Shown here: piece by piece, positions 1 to 8,363 of the stretch
Position numbering within the stretch: the first letter of the stretch is position 1
How the letters are laid out: every line of letters begins with the position of its first letter
NCBI GenBank assembly: GCA_038236905.1
Contig: JBBRZG010000084.1
Location: forward strand, 1 to 16,819
Direction: 5' to 3'
Source of the DNA: UKL13-2 sp038236905
GTDB taxonomy: Bacteria > Pseudomonadota > Gammaproteobacteria > Burkholderiales > Usitatibacteraceae
Length of the DNA stretch: 16,819 bases
Program-made: the position numbers and the translations under genes
Notes under the pieces: model-generated
Database searches by the model: none
What the model was told of the DNA's origin: nothing
The model's input: the letters and a program-made list of their open reading frames with translations, nothing else

Positions 1-1174
<1,174 letters not shown>

Positions 1175-1504
1175 AAACCTGTTTGCAAGATTACCTTGGC
1201 GCTCAACCAACAGAACTCTTACATCCCGTCAGCGCTAAACCAAGAAATCTTCCTACTCTCAAAGTATCAACGAATAATAAATTACTCATTAATGTTTACT
1301 TCTTAAGCAGGTACTTCATTATTTCGAGTTCAATCCCTGTTTCCGCCAATGTGATCCCAGACCTCAGCTTGCGCCAAAACCTAAAACCACCGCTTCTTCA
1401 GGGCACCCTAGTAAACAGTACCCACCTTAATCGGTTGTCGAATTTTTAAAGAACGTTTCGAAAGTTGCTCACGTCGCGGTGTTGCTTGCTTTGTGTTTCG
1501 AAGG
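1175..1504 (-). other. rrn transcribed leader, no gene
   Basis: This is the roughly 330-base stretch between the inferred transcription start of the rRNA operon and the mature 16S 5' end. It holds boxA and presumably the upstream strand of the processing stem that pairs beyond the 16S 3' end, which lies outside the window and cannot be checked. No tRNA and no convincing coding region is visible; the 88-codon plus-strand frame here has no ribosome binding site and lies antisense to the leader. Confidence 0.8.
1441..1455 (-). promoter_or_regulatory. boxA antitermination site of the rRNA operon
   Basis: The minus strand reads CGTTCTTTAAAAATT. This matches the rrn boxA core (E. coli TGCTCTTTAACA) and the form usual in betaproteobacterial rrn leaders, where it is followed, as here, by CGACAACCGAT and a GTGGGTACT-like stretch. 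It lies about 50 bases downstream of the inferred start point, the expected place for loading of the NusB/NusE antitermination complex on nascent pre-rRNA. Confidence 0.8.
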
Positions 1505-1510
1505 ATTGCC

Positions 1511-1539
1511 ATTATGCCGCGCGGCACAATCTTGGTCAA
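1511..1539 (-). promoter_or_regulatory. rRNA operon promoter (sigma70 type)
   Basis: On the minus strand, TTGACC (1539-1534) and CATAAT (1516-1511) are separated by exactly 17 bases, each one mismatch from consensus. Upstream, about 1541-1582, is an A/T-rich stretch with T- and A-tracts that resembles an rrn UP element and includes the small palindrome TTATTTCAAAATAA (1554-1567). The inferred start is near 1504, and boxA follows. The promoter begins only about 47 bases after the tyrS stop codon, so read-through from tyrS is possible. Placement is by eye. Confidence 0.75.
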
Positions 1540-1585
1540 CCCCTATCGACGAATTATTTCAAAATAACAGCAAAAATTTATTGGG

Positions 1586-2791
1586 TTACTTCAACGTGAC
1601 CCGTGCAAACCGTCTTTTCCCAACTTGCGCGACCACCGTAAGGCCCTTCGAGAGCGCAAGCATTTTGTCATTCACCTTCTCACCATCGAGCTTCACGCCG
1701 CCCTGTTCAATCATGCGATTCGCTTCACCTGTACTCGGCACGAGGCCCGATTGTTTTAGCATTTGCGCAATCCCCAGAGTCGGCCCGTCAATGAGCAGCG
1801 TAACTTCCTCAACTTCATCCGGAATGCCGCCGCGGCTCCGCAGCTCAAAATCCTCCAACGCATGCCCGGCATCCGCCGCGGAATGAAAGCGGGTCACAAT
1901 TTCTTGCGCGAATGCGACTTTTACTTCGCGCGGGTTTCGCCCGCCTTCGACTTCGCGCCTCCACTGTGCAACCGTTTCAGGTGCTTGGAACGACAGCAGC
2001 GGAATGTATTTCCACATGAGCTCATCCGATATCGACATCAATTTGCTAAACATATCGTTAGGCGCGTCGGTAATTCCAATGTAATTACCTTTGGATTTCG
2101 ACATTTTTTCAACGCCATCCAATCCCTCCAGTAAAGGCATGGTCAAAATGCACTGCGGCTCTTGGCCGTATTGCTTCTGGAGTTCTCGGCCTACCAGCAA
2201 ATTGAATTTTTGATCGGTGCCGCCCAGCTCGAGGTCCGACTTCAGCGCAACCGAGTCATAACCCTGCATCAGTGGATATAAAAATTCATGTACGGAAATC
2301 GGCACATTGGCTTGATAGCGTTTCGTGAAGTCGTCGCGCTCCAGCATCCGCGCCACGGTCCAGCGCGACGCCAGTTGAATCATGCCGCGCGCGCCTAGCG
2401 GATCGCACCATTCGGAGTTGTAGCGAATTTCAGTCTTATCGGCGTCCAAGACCAAACTGGCCTGAGCAAAGTAAGTCTTCGCGTTGACCTCAATTTGCTC
2501 TTTGGTGAGCGGCGGGCGAGTCGCATTGCGGCCGCTTGGGTCACCGATTGCGGATGTGAAATCACCAATCAGGAAAATAACCTGATGGCCCAAATCCTGC
2601 ATTTGCCGCATCTTATTCAGTACTACGGTGTGCCCCAAATGCAAATCAGGTGCGGTGGGATCCAATCCCAATTTAATCCGCAGCTTCCGGCCGGTTTCCA
2701 GCTTTTTACGTAACTCGGCCTCAACAATCAGCTCATCCACGCCGCGCTTGATGATTTCTAGTGCCGCGTCTACATTAACTACTTGATTCAT
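1586..2791 (-). CDS. tyrS: Tyrosyl-tRNA synthetase
   Basis: TyrS activates tyrosine with ATP and charges tRNA-Tyr in the cytoplasm. The 401-aa protein is a complete class I synthetase. The HIGH-type motif is HLGH at residues 51-54, the GD-rich tyrosine/ATP pocket follows (IGDFTSAIGDPSGRN), the tyrosine-binding segment YPLMQGYDS is near 172-180, and KMSKS is at 229-233. Residues from about 335 to the end form an S4-like RNA-binding domain (IEQGGVKLDGEKV). The length fits the TyrZ-like group of proteobacterial enzymes (about 400 aa). The ATG at 2791 has an AGGA-containing site about 8 bases upstream. The gene is followed by the rRNA operon and is divergent from the M23 peptidase gene, a neighbourhood I recall as common in betaproteobacteria. 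Confidence 0.97.
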   Translation of the reverse strand: MNQVVNVDAALEIIKRGVDELIVEAELRKKLETGRKLRIKLGLDPTAPDLHLGHTVVLNKMRQMQDLGHQVIFLIGDFTSAIGDPSGRNATRPPLTKEQIEVNAKTYFAQASLVLDADKTEIRYNSEWCDPLGARGMIQLASRWTVARMLERDDFTKRYQANVPISVHEFLYPLMQGYDSVALKSDLELGGTDQKFNLLVGRELQKQYGQEPQCILTMPLLEGLDGVEKMSKSKGNYIGITDAPNDMFSKLMSISDELMWKYIPLLSFQAPETVAQWRREVEGGRNPREVKVAFAQEIVTRFHSAADAGHALEDFELRSRGGIPDEVEEVTLLIDGPTLGIAQMLKQSGLVPSTGEANRMIEQGGVKLDGEKVNDKMLALSKGLTVVAQVGKRRFARVTLK

Positions 2792-2824
2792 ATTTAGATC
2801 CTGAAAAGCCTGATTTTCGAGATG

Positions 2825-2854
2825 ACAGAAATGACATATGCGCCATATTTCTGT
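2825..2854. repeat. Inverted repeat in the tyrS/M23 divergent region
   Basis: ACAGAAAT (2825-2832) and ATTTCTGT (2847-2854) are perfect 8-base arms around a 14-base centre that itself contains ATATG-CGC-CATAT. On the minus strand it lies 34-63 bases before the tyrS start, so it would be either a leader hairpin or an operator. No T-box features were seen. Confidence 0.5.
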
Positions 2855-2880
2855 TATTGTTCAATGTCTTGGCGCACTCT

Positions 2881-2900
2881 TTGGTCAAAAAACTGACCAA
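2881..2900. repeat. Inverted repeat TTGGTCA-N6-TGACCAA upstream of the M23 gene
   Basis: Perfect 7-base arms (2881-2887 and 2894-2900) flank AAAAAC. The dyad lies 14 bases before the M23 start codon. It could be an operator, or part of a minus-strand promoter, since TTGACC is readable there although no good -10 follows. Confidence 0.45.
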
Positions 2901-2914
2901 TCAAATTACTTCTT

Positions 2915-4243
2915 ATGCGAATAACTGAATTCAAAATGGTAGCTGAAAAGCTGACCAAAAGCGCGTGGCAGTCAGCGCCCAAGCGGGCTTTGATAGCGGT
3001 TGGTGTGCTTTTCGCACTGCCCGTTTTTGGATTATTAACGGCGTTCGGTGTCTCGTCCGATACGCAGCTTGAAAATGTGCCGCGTGCCGAAGTCGTTCAG
3101 GCGCTAGCGATGCCCGCATTCGAAACAGATGAATCAAATGAAGAAGAATTCCGCGCCAGCGAGCGTATTTTACGCGGCGACACTGTCGCTACTCTGCTTC
3201 AGCGCTTGAATGTAAACGATCCGGCTGCTTTCAACTTTTTACGTACTGAACCTGCGGCTAAAAGCATTTTTCAGCTTCGTCCCGGCCGCAACCTGCAGGC
3301 CATCACCGATGCCGACGGCGAGCTGCAAAAATTACGTTACCTTTATAGCCCCGAAAAATTTCTTGAAATCAGTCGCCAAGAAAATGGATTTACCGCTAAA
3401 GAATTAATTCTAGAACCGGTTCGTCAAACCTCACAACGGTCTGGAGTCATCAAATCTTCCCTTTATGGCGCGACTGACGATGCCGGCATCCCGGACGCCA
3501 TTGCCACACAAATCGCGCGAATTTTTTCTACCGATATCGACTTCCACGTTGATTTGCGTAAAGGCGACAGCTTTTCTGTCATCTATGAAATGCTCTATTT
3601 TGAGGGCGAATATCTTCGCCCAGGCCGGGTGCTCTCCGCCGAATTCATCAACAACGGTAAAAAATTCGAGGCCTTTTTATTCACTGATGCGAGCGGCAGC
3701 GAATCCTATTTCACCGCGACCGGCCTAAACCGCGCCAAGTCGTTCTTGCGCTCGCCGCTGGAGTTTTCGCGCGTATCGTCCGGCTTCGGTGGTCGCATGC
3801 ACCCAATCATGAAAAACTGGCGTGCACATACTGGCGTCGACTTCGCCGCACCGCGCGGCACCCCCGTTTGGGCGACAGCGGACGGTACCGTCGAATTTGT
3901 CGGCGTCAAGGGCGGCTACGGTAATGTGGTCGAAGTCCGCCACAGCAACGGCGTTTCCACGCTGTATGCCCATTTGTCGGCGTTCGCGCAAGGCGTTCGC
4001 GCAGGCACCCGCGTGAGCCAAGGCCAAACATTAGCGTTCGTCGGAGCCACCGGCTGGGCGACCGGGCCACATCTACATTACGAATTCAAAATCGCCAATG
4101 TGCATCAAGACCCGATGAAAGTCGCACTGCCAAAAGCCGACCCGATTCTGCCGCAATACCGCGATGCCTTTTTGCAAAGCGCGCAAACCCAGCTTTCTCA
4201 GCTATCTTTGGTGCGCGGCGCAAATTTCGGTAGCTTTGAGTAA
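2915..4243 (+). CDS. Membrane-anchored M23 family murein DD-endopeptidase (MepM-like)
   Basis: A 442-aa cell-wall hydrolase expected to cut peptide cross-links in periplasmic peptidoglycan. Residues 1-25 are basic and cytoplasmic, about 26-46 form one membrane segment, and residues around 80-270 are the OapA/LysM-like and linker region found in MepM/YebA proteins (ERILRGDTVATLLQRL). The C-terminal LytM domain keeps the zinc ligands H305xxxD309 and H386 or H388 in GPHLHYEF, plus YAH at 351-353. Nothing essential is missing. The ATG at 2915 is used; ATG 2936 is possible, and neither has a good ribosome binding site. The adjacent divergent tyrS matches a common betaproteobacterial arrangement, but the anmK gene I would expect nearby is not here. 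Confidence 0.92.
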   Translation: MRITEFKMVAEKLTKSAWQSAPKRALIAVGVLFALPVFGLLTAFGVSSDTQLENVPRAEVVQALAMPAFETDESNEEEFRASERILRGDTVATLLQRLNVNDPAAFNFLRTEPAAKSIFQLRPGRNLQAITDADGELQKLRYLYSPEKFLEISRQENGFTAKELILEPVRQTSQRSGVIKSSLYGATDDAGIPDAIATQIARIFSTDIDFHVDLRKGDSFSVIYEMLYFEGEYLRPGRVLSAEFINNGKKFEAFLFTDASGSESYFTATGLNRAKSFLRSPLEFSRVSSGFGGRMHPIMKNWRAHTGVDFAAPRGTPVWATADGTVEFVGVKGGYGNVVEVRHSNGVSTLYAHLSAFAQGVRAGTRVSQGQTLAFVGATGWATGPHLHYEFKIANVHQDPMKVALPKADPILPQYRDAFLQSAQTQLSQLSLVRGANFGSFE

Positions 4244-4327
4244 ACGCGTCGACGCATTGGCAGCAACAAGCTCGCACAAAAGCGACCAGATAAAAGCTTT
4301 GACCTTACGAGTCATGACGAGGTGTTA

Positions 4328-5575
4328 GTGGGTAATCGCAAAGGCGAGCTCAATCTTGAACTCATCCGCGCCGAATTTCCGGCGCTAAACGACGACTGCG
4401 TTTACCTCGATAACGCCGGCGGCTCGCAAGTTTTAAAGCGGGTGGCGGATCGCATCAGCGACTATTTACTCACCTCCAGCGTACAGCTCGGCGCGAGCTA
4501 TAAAAAATCCGAAGCCGCGTCAGAGAAAGTTTTATCTGCGCGCCGCGCCGTCGCCGAACTCATCAACGCATATCACGATGAAGAAGTAGTGATGGGCGGC
4601 TCTACCACCAACCTCATGTTTTTGCTCACGCAGGCAATTTTGCCGGGCATTCGCGAGGGCGATGAAATTATTGTTACCGACAGCGATCACGAAGCCAATA
4701 TCGGCGGCTGGATGCGACTGAAAACTGCCGGCGCGGTGATCAAAATCTGGCGTGTGAATCACGCCTCCCTTTCACTCGACCTTGCCGACCTTGACGCACT
4801 GCTGACTCCTCGCACCAAATGGGTCGCGATGACGCACGCGTCCAATGTGCTGGGTACCGTAAACCCGATTACCGAGGTGGCCGCGCGCGTTCACACGGTC
4901 GGCGCCAAGCTTTGCGTGGATGCGGTCGCCTACGCGCCGCATCGACTCGTTGATGTGCAAGCCAGCCATGCCGATATTTACGTTTTCAGTTTTTACAAAG
5001 TATTCGGCCCGCATTACGCCGTGCTGTGGGGCAAGCGTGATTTTTTGCTGACGCTACCCACGCTCAACCATCATTTCATCGGCCCAGAAGTGTTGCCCTA
5101 CAAACTGCAACCGGGCAATGTGAATTTTGAATTGTCATATGGCTGCGCGGGAATCGCCGACTATCTCGTTGAGGTTGGCACCCAACTCGGCAGCACGGGC
5201 AACAAGCGTCAACGCATGCAGTTGGCGTTCGATCATTTCGCACAACACGAAGACGCGCTTGCTAACAAACTGCTCGACTATCTGCGTGGCAAAACACGGG
5301 TTCGTGTCATCGGCCACGACCACGCCAGCGATGGCAACCGCATGCCGACCGTGAGCTTCGTCGTGGCGGGCGCGGCGTCCGAAACCATCGTCAGACATAT
5401 GGATAAATTTAATATCGGTATTCGCTTTGGCGACTTTTACGCCAAGCGTTTAATCGAAACGCTTGGGCTGCAATCGCATGGCGGCGTAGTGCGAATATCC
5501 ATCGCGCACTACAACACAGCCGCTGAAATTGATCGCTTGATTGAGCATTTGGATGAATTGCTTTCTGAAAATTAA
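4328..5575 (+). CDS. Cysteine desulfurase-like PLP protein (class V aminotransferase fold, VC1184-type)
   Basis: A PLP-dependent fold type I protein of 415 aa resembling SufS/CsdA, and more closely the subfamily called cysteine desulfurase-like, VC1184 type. The residues that hold PLP are visible (numbered from GTG 4328): SDHEAN with a stacking His at 121, VDAVAYAPH with Asp 198, and the Schiff-base Lys 224 in FSFYKVFGPH. The active-site Cys of true desulfurases is not seen: where SufS has the RxGHHCA loop, this protein reads IRFGDFYAKRL. The three cysteines present lie elsewhere (near the N-terminus, beside Asp198, and at YGCAGIAD). The substrate is therefore unknown. The start is set at GTG 4328 because GAGG (4319-4322) sits 5 bases upstream; GTG 4322 is the alternative. 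It follows the M23 gene by 84 bases. Confidence 0.88.
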   Translation: MGNRKGELNLELIRAEFPALNDDCVYLDNAGGSQVLKRVADRISDYLLTSSVQLGASYKKSEAASEKVLSARRAVAELINAYHDEEVVMGGSTTNLMFLLTQAILPGIREGDEIIVTDSDHEANIGGWMRLKTAGAVIKIWRVNHASLSLDLADLDALLTPRTKWVAMTHASNVLGTVNPITEVAARVHTVGAKLCVDAVAYAPHRLVDVQASHADIYVFSFYKVFGPHYAVLWGKRDFLLTLPTLNHHFIGPEVLPYKLQPGNVNFELSYGCAGIADYLVEVGTQLGSTGNKRQRMQLAFDHFAQHEDALANKLLDYLRGKTRVRVIGHDHASDGNRMPTVSFVVAGAASETIVRHMDKFNIGIRFGDFYAKRLIETLGLQSHGGVVRISIAHYNTAAEIDRLIEHLDELLSEN

Positions 5576-5578
5576 ACC

Positions 5579-5634
5579 CTAGCAATGGCGGGCGTTTCGA
5601 AGTATTATCTGCCCAAGATGCCCGCCAATGCTAG
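5579..5634. repeat. 15-base near-perfect inverted repeat after the aminotransferase-like gene
   Basis: CTAGCAATGGCGGGC (5579-5593) and GCCCGCCAATGCTAG (5620-5634) are complementary at 14 of 15 positions and enclose 26 bases. It begins 3 bases after the upstream stop codon. The GC-rich stem could end transcription, but no T-tract follows on either strand. A dispersed palindromic repeat or binding site is equally possible. Confidence 0.6.
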
Positions 5635-5971
5635 AGTTTAGCGCTCTAATTGCAGCTCAACGCCAAGCAACTGGTAGACACAGACACTCTGCGCTCACTT
5701 GGATTGGAGTTACCAAGCAGCCAAAATACCCAGCCAATTCAGGCTCACCCATCTCGGGCAGACGCCGCATTTGGTGAAAACGAATGCGCTTTTTCATCGA
5801 GTGGACATAAGTTTCTTCAGTCAATAATCTATGGCGGAGGTAATGAACTTGCTCGCTTAACTGGTCAACCATGGTGGTAGCCTGTATTGCAGGGGTAGCC
5901 GGTTTCATAATATTTTTGTGACTGTAAATATAGTATTTGATTGCCGTAGATCGAGCATTCAAGTCATTCGT
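5635..5971. other. Gene-poor stretch, no supported coding region
   Basis: About 340 bases hold two opposed overlapping frames: plus 5650-5880 and minus 5657-5962, both starting at TTG without a ribosome binding site. The minus-strand frame contains a basic, helix-prone segment (QVHYLRHRLLTEETYVHSMK) that could be the remains of a gene, but I do not recognise it. The right part (5905-5945) is A/T-rich with the small palindrome AAATA-TAG-TATTT and may hold the promoter of the downstream SnoaL-like gene, though no convincing -35/-10 pair was found. Confidence 0.5.
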
Positions 5972-5982
5972 GAGAGGTTTTT

Positions 5983-6093
5983 ATGAAAGATGCATACCGC
6001 AGCGCATTCGGCATACTTTACGTTAGGCGTCACAAACACCCCCTCGACGCTTGCGTCGTTTCAAAGAGCCTTCACCATGCAAGCCAAATCTGA
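5983..6093 (+). CDS. Possible 36-aa upstream peptide overlapping the SnoaL-like start
   Basis: ATG 5983 has a good ribosome binding site (GAGAGG at 5972-5977, 5-base spacing). The frame stays open for 36 codons and ends with TGA at 6091-6093, which is 17 bases inside the SnoaL-like gene in another frame. The predicted peptide is basic and unrecognised (it contains YVRRHKHPLDACVV). It could be a leader that couples translation to the next gene, or simply chance. Its site is stronger than that of the gene it precedes. Confidence 0.3.
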   Translation: MKDAYRSAFGILYVRRHKHPLDACVVSKSLHHASQI

Positions 6094-6469
6094 CCGGAAC
6101 ACCCAGAGCGCGGTTGCCTTCTACGACCTGATGTTCAACCAGTGCAAGCCCTCAGAAGCGGTTTCGCGATACGTTGGCGCCGAGTATAGGCAACACAACC
6201 CCGGTGTAGCTGACGGGAAGGATGCGTTCATCGCCTACTTTGAACGCATGGCAATTGAGTACCCCGGTAAACACGTGACCATAAAGAGAACAATTGCGGA
6301 AGGTGACTTTGTAGTCCTTCACTGCCACCAAGTTTGGCCAACGGACCAGGACAAGAACTGGGCCGGGATGGACATCTTCCGCTTTGACGACGAAGGCAAG
6401 ATCGTTGAGCACTGGGATGTTCTTCAGGTTGTGCCGGCGACCGCACTACACCCAAACACCATGTTTTAG
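6077..6469 (+). CDS. SnoaL-like / NTF2-fold protein
   Basis: A 130-aa small soluble protein of the SnoaL-like polyketide cyclase / nuclear transport factor 2 superfamily, cone-shaped alpha+beta barrels that bind or isomerise small hydrophobic molecules. The family pattern is clear: an N-terminal helix with VAFYDLMFNQ, then YRQHNPGVADGKDAF, IKRTIAEGDFVVLHCHQ, the DIFRFDDEGKIVEHWDVLQ strand pair, and the PNTMF C-terminus. His in QHNP and Asp/His in EHWD are the usual pocket residues. Actual substrate unknown. The ATG at 6077 is chosen because family similarity begins there; the 29 in-frame codons upstream (from 5990) do not look conserved. The gene is convergent with qmcA. Confidence 0.85.
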   Translation: MQAKSDRNTQSAVAFYDLMFNQCKPSEAVSRYVGAEYRQHNPGVADGKDAFIAYFERMAIEYPGKHVTIKRTIAEGDFVVLHCHQVWPTDQDKNWAGMDIFRFDDEGKIVEHWDVLQVVPATALHPNTMF

Positions 6470-6540
6470 CAAGTGCCATCACCATTCGCCCGCGGTGACG
6501 CCTTACCCCACGATCAAGCGGAGCGCCAACACAGCGTCCG

Positions 6541-7527
6541 TTATTTCATCCCCTGCTTAGACTTATCCAATACCGTCATCGCAGTCGTCAACATTGACGC
6601 CACATCCGCAATATTCGCGGGCACGATTAGGGTATTTCCGGCCTTGGCTAAATTGCCGAATTGCTCGACATATTTCTCGGCGATTTTCAGATTCGCGGCT
6701 TGTTGACCGCCGGGCGCTTCCAACGCCGCGGCAACTTGGCGGACCGCGCTGGCGGTTGCTTCTGCCACTGTGGTTAGTGCGGTGGCTTCGCCTTGGGCTT
6801 TGTTGATGGCGGCTTGTTTTTGTCCTTCCGACGCCAAAATCGCGGCTTGGCGCTCGCCGTCGGCCATGTTGATTTCCTGCTGACGCACACCTTCTGATTT
6901 TGCGATCAGCGCGCGCTTTTCACGCTCTGCCGTAATCTGAGCCTGCATGGAACGCAGAATCGATTCAGGCGGCGTCAGGCTTTTTATTTCGTAGCGCAAT
7001 ACTTTCACGCCCCAGGTGCGACCCGCTTCATCGAGCACGCTGACGAGCTTGTGATTGATTTCATCGCGGCTTTCGAACGTTTTATCCAATTCCATCTTGC
7101 CGACCTCGCTGCGCAAGGTCGTTTGCGCGAGCTGCGAAATCGCGGCCAGATAATCGCTTGACCCATAACTCGCGAGTTTGGGGTCCACGACTTGGTAGTA
7201 AATCACACCGTCGACCGCGAGCTGCGTGTTATCGCGGGTGATACACACTTGCTCGGGAATATCGTGCGGTGTTTCTTTCAACACATGGCGGTAGGCGACG
7301 CGATCAAAAAACGGCACGATCACATTCAGGCCCGGCTCCAGCACCGCGTGGAACTTACCCAATCTCTCCACCACCCACGCGCTCTGTTGTGGCACGATGC
7401 GCACGCCTTCGATCACAAACACAATCACGGCGGCCAGAAAGAAAAACGGCACTGCATAAGCGCGCGTTTCGGGCAAATACGCGATCATGGCGGTGGCAAT
7501 GATGATGCCGATAATTTTAGGGATCAC
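6541..7527 (-). CDS. qmcA: SPFH/Band 7 membrane protein, QmcA (paraslipin) type
   Basis: A 328-aa stomatin/prohibitin-superfamily protein of the inner membrane; relatives form large oligomeric rings or microdomains. The N-terminus has one or two hydrophobic stretches (4-18 and 26-40). The Band 7/SPFH domain runs from about 42 to 200 (VPQQSAWVVERLGKF, GLNVIVPFFDRV, EVGKMELDKTFESRDEIN, WGVKVLRYEIKSLTPP). An Ala/Glu/Lys/Gln-rich coiled coil follows (about 205-260), and a conserved C-terminus (FGNLAKAGNTLIVPANI). The GTG start at 7527 has GGAG 6 bases upstream. It lies 38 bases downstream of nfeD on the same strand, the usual NfeD-slipin pairing. Confidence 0.93.
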   Translation of the reverse strand: MIPKIIGIIIATAMIAYLPETRAYAVPFFFLAAVIVFVIEGVRIVPQQSAWVVERLGKFHAVLEPGLNVIVPFFDRVAYRHVLKETPHDIPEQVCITRDNTQLAVDGVIYYQVVDPKLASYGSSDYLAAISQLAQTTLRSEVGKMELDKTFESRDEINHKLVSVLDEAGRTWGVKVLRYEIKSLTPPESILRSMQAQITAEREKRALIAKSEGVRQQEINMADGERQAAILASEGQKQAAINKAQGEATALTTVAEATASAVRQVAAALEAPGGQQAANLKIAEKYVEQFGNLAKAGNTLIVPANIADVASMLTTAMTVLDKSKQGMK

Positions 7528-7565
7528 AGCGTTCTCCAGTTAGGTTTTTTGCAAGGGTTGCGAAT

Positions 7566-8024
7566 TTAACGTTTTGCGCCCACATGAAACACGCCGTTTT
7601 CTCGGCCGCAAATGTAGAGCACGTCGCTTAATTTTGGTGAGTTATGTGAACCATTCATGCCACCACTATGGTTTTTGGCGTTGACAACCTGCGCGTCCCA
7701 TGAGCTGCCGCGATATTTTATGCGCGCCATGCCTGCGGCCTGATCCACCCATGATTCGATGACCACGGCCTGACCGAGGTCGAGATTGTTAGAGGCTGCT
7801 TCCGATTTGGGATGCAAGGCCCACCAACGACGCACCGCGTAAATACCGAGTAACGCGACTGCGGCCGCAACCATGGCCTGCACCCAAACATCCGCGCCCA
7901 AGTAGGCCGCTAGAGCGGTCGCCAATGCCGCAATACCGAGTACCAGCAAGTAAAACGTGCCCGATAAAAGTTCTGCAATAACAAGAATGAACCCTGCAAT
8001 TGCCCACAAAAGATAGGTTGCCAT
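7566..8024 (-). CDS. nfeD: NfeD family membrane protein
   Basis: A 152-aa short-form NfeD protein without the N-terminal ClpP-like protease domain. Residues 4-40 and about 48-66 are hydrophobic membrane segments (ending at IYAVRRWWALHP). The C-terminal part from about 85 is the small OB-fold beta-barrel (LGQAVVIESWVDQAAGMARIKYRGSSWDAQ) predicted to sit outside the membrane and contact the partner SPFH protein. The ATG at 8024 has GAGGAG 8 bases upstream. It forms an operon with qmcA, 38 bases apart. These pairs are linked to membrane organisation and quality control; the precise role here is unproven. Confidence 0.9.
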   Translation of the reverse strand: MATYLLWAIAGFILVIAELLSGTFYLLVLGIAALATALAAYLGADVWVQAMVAAAVALLGIYAVRRWWALHPKSEAASNNLDLGQAVVIESWVDQAAGMARIKYRGSSWDAQVVNAKNHSGGMNGSHNSPKLSDVLYICGRENGVFHVGAKR

Positions 8025-8363
8025 GATGCGCGCTCCTCATTGATCGCCGTTTGGCGTTTTTGGTTTATCGCGGTCAAATAACATGTCTATATTGCACCGC
8101 TATTGTGACATCCTGCAGATTCTCACGCGCAGCCAGACGCGGCCAGACCATATTTTTACGACTGTTAGATTGTGCCCTCGTTTGGAAAATCAACTGAGAC
8201 GAGTTCACGATAAGATACTGAAAGCGTTTTACGAAGTCGGGTTAGCCTCGGTTGACTGTCGAGGCCGAACCGTGGCGCTAAATTACCAAGCCTGACTATA
8301 AAGCTGAACTACGATGCACATTGCGTACTCAAACGCATCTCAAAGCGCATCAAGGAGTGTGAC
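8025..8363. other. Divergent intergenic region between nfeD and the hydrolase
   Basis: These 339 bases must hold the promoters of both nfeD (leftward) and the secreted hydrolase (rightward), but no clear -35/-10 pair was found. They contain an imperfect dyad, GCCTCG (8245-8250) and CGAGGC (8260-8265) around GTTGACTGT, extended by GGTT and AACC further out. There is also the short palindrome CGCCGTTTGGCG just beyond nfeD. A 70-codon frame (8083-8295, plus) has no ribosome binding site and is not called. Confidence 0.5.

Noticed and set aside
5650..5962. Two overlapping frames on opposite strands (76 and 101 codons)
   Set aside because: Both start at TTG without a ribosome binding site, neither is recognisable, and the stretch shows no coding pattern by eye.
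5855..6028. Possible integron attC site: GCTTAAC at 5855-5861 and GTTAGGC at 6022-6028 before a cassette-like SnoaL gene
   Set aside because: The 174-base span is longer than usual attC sites, the two core motifs are not full complements, the inner boxes do not pair, and no second attC or integrase is present.
8083..8295. 70-codon frame in the nfeD/hydrolase intergenic region
   Set aside because: No ribosome binding site, no recognisable similarity, and it overlaps a region that must hold divergent promoters.
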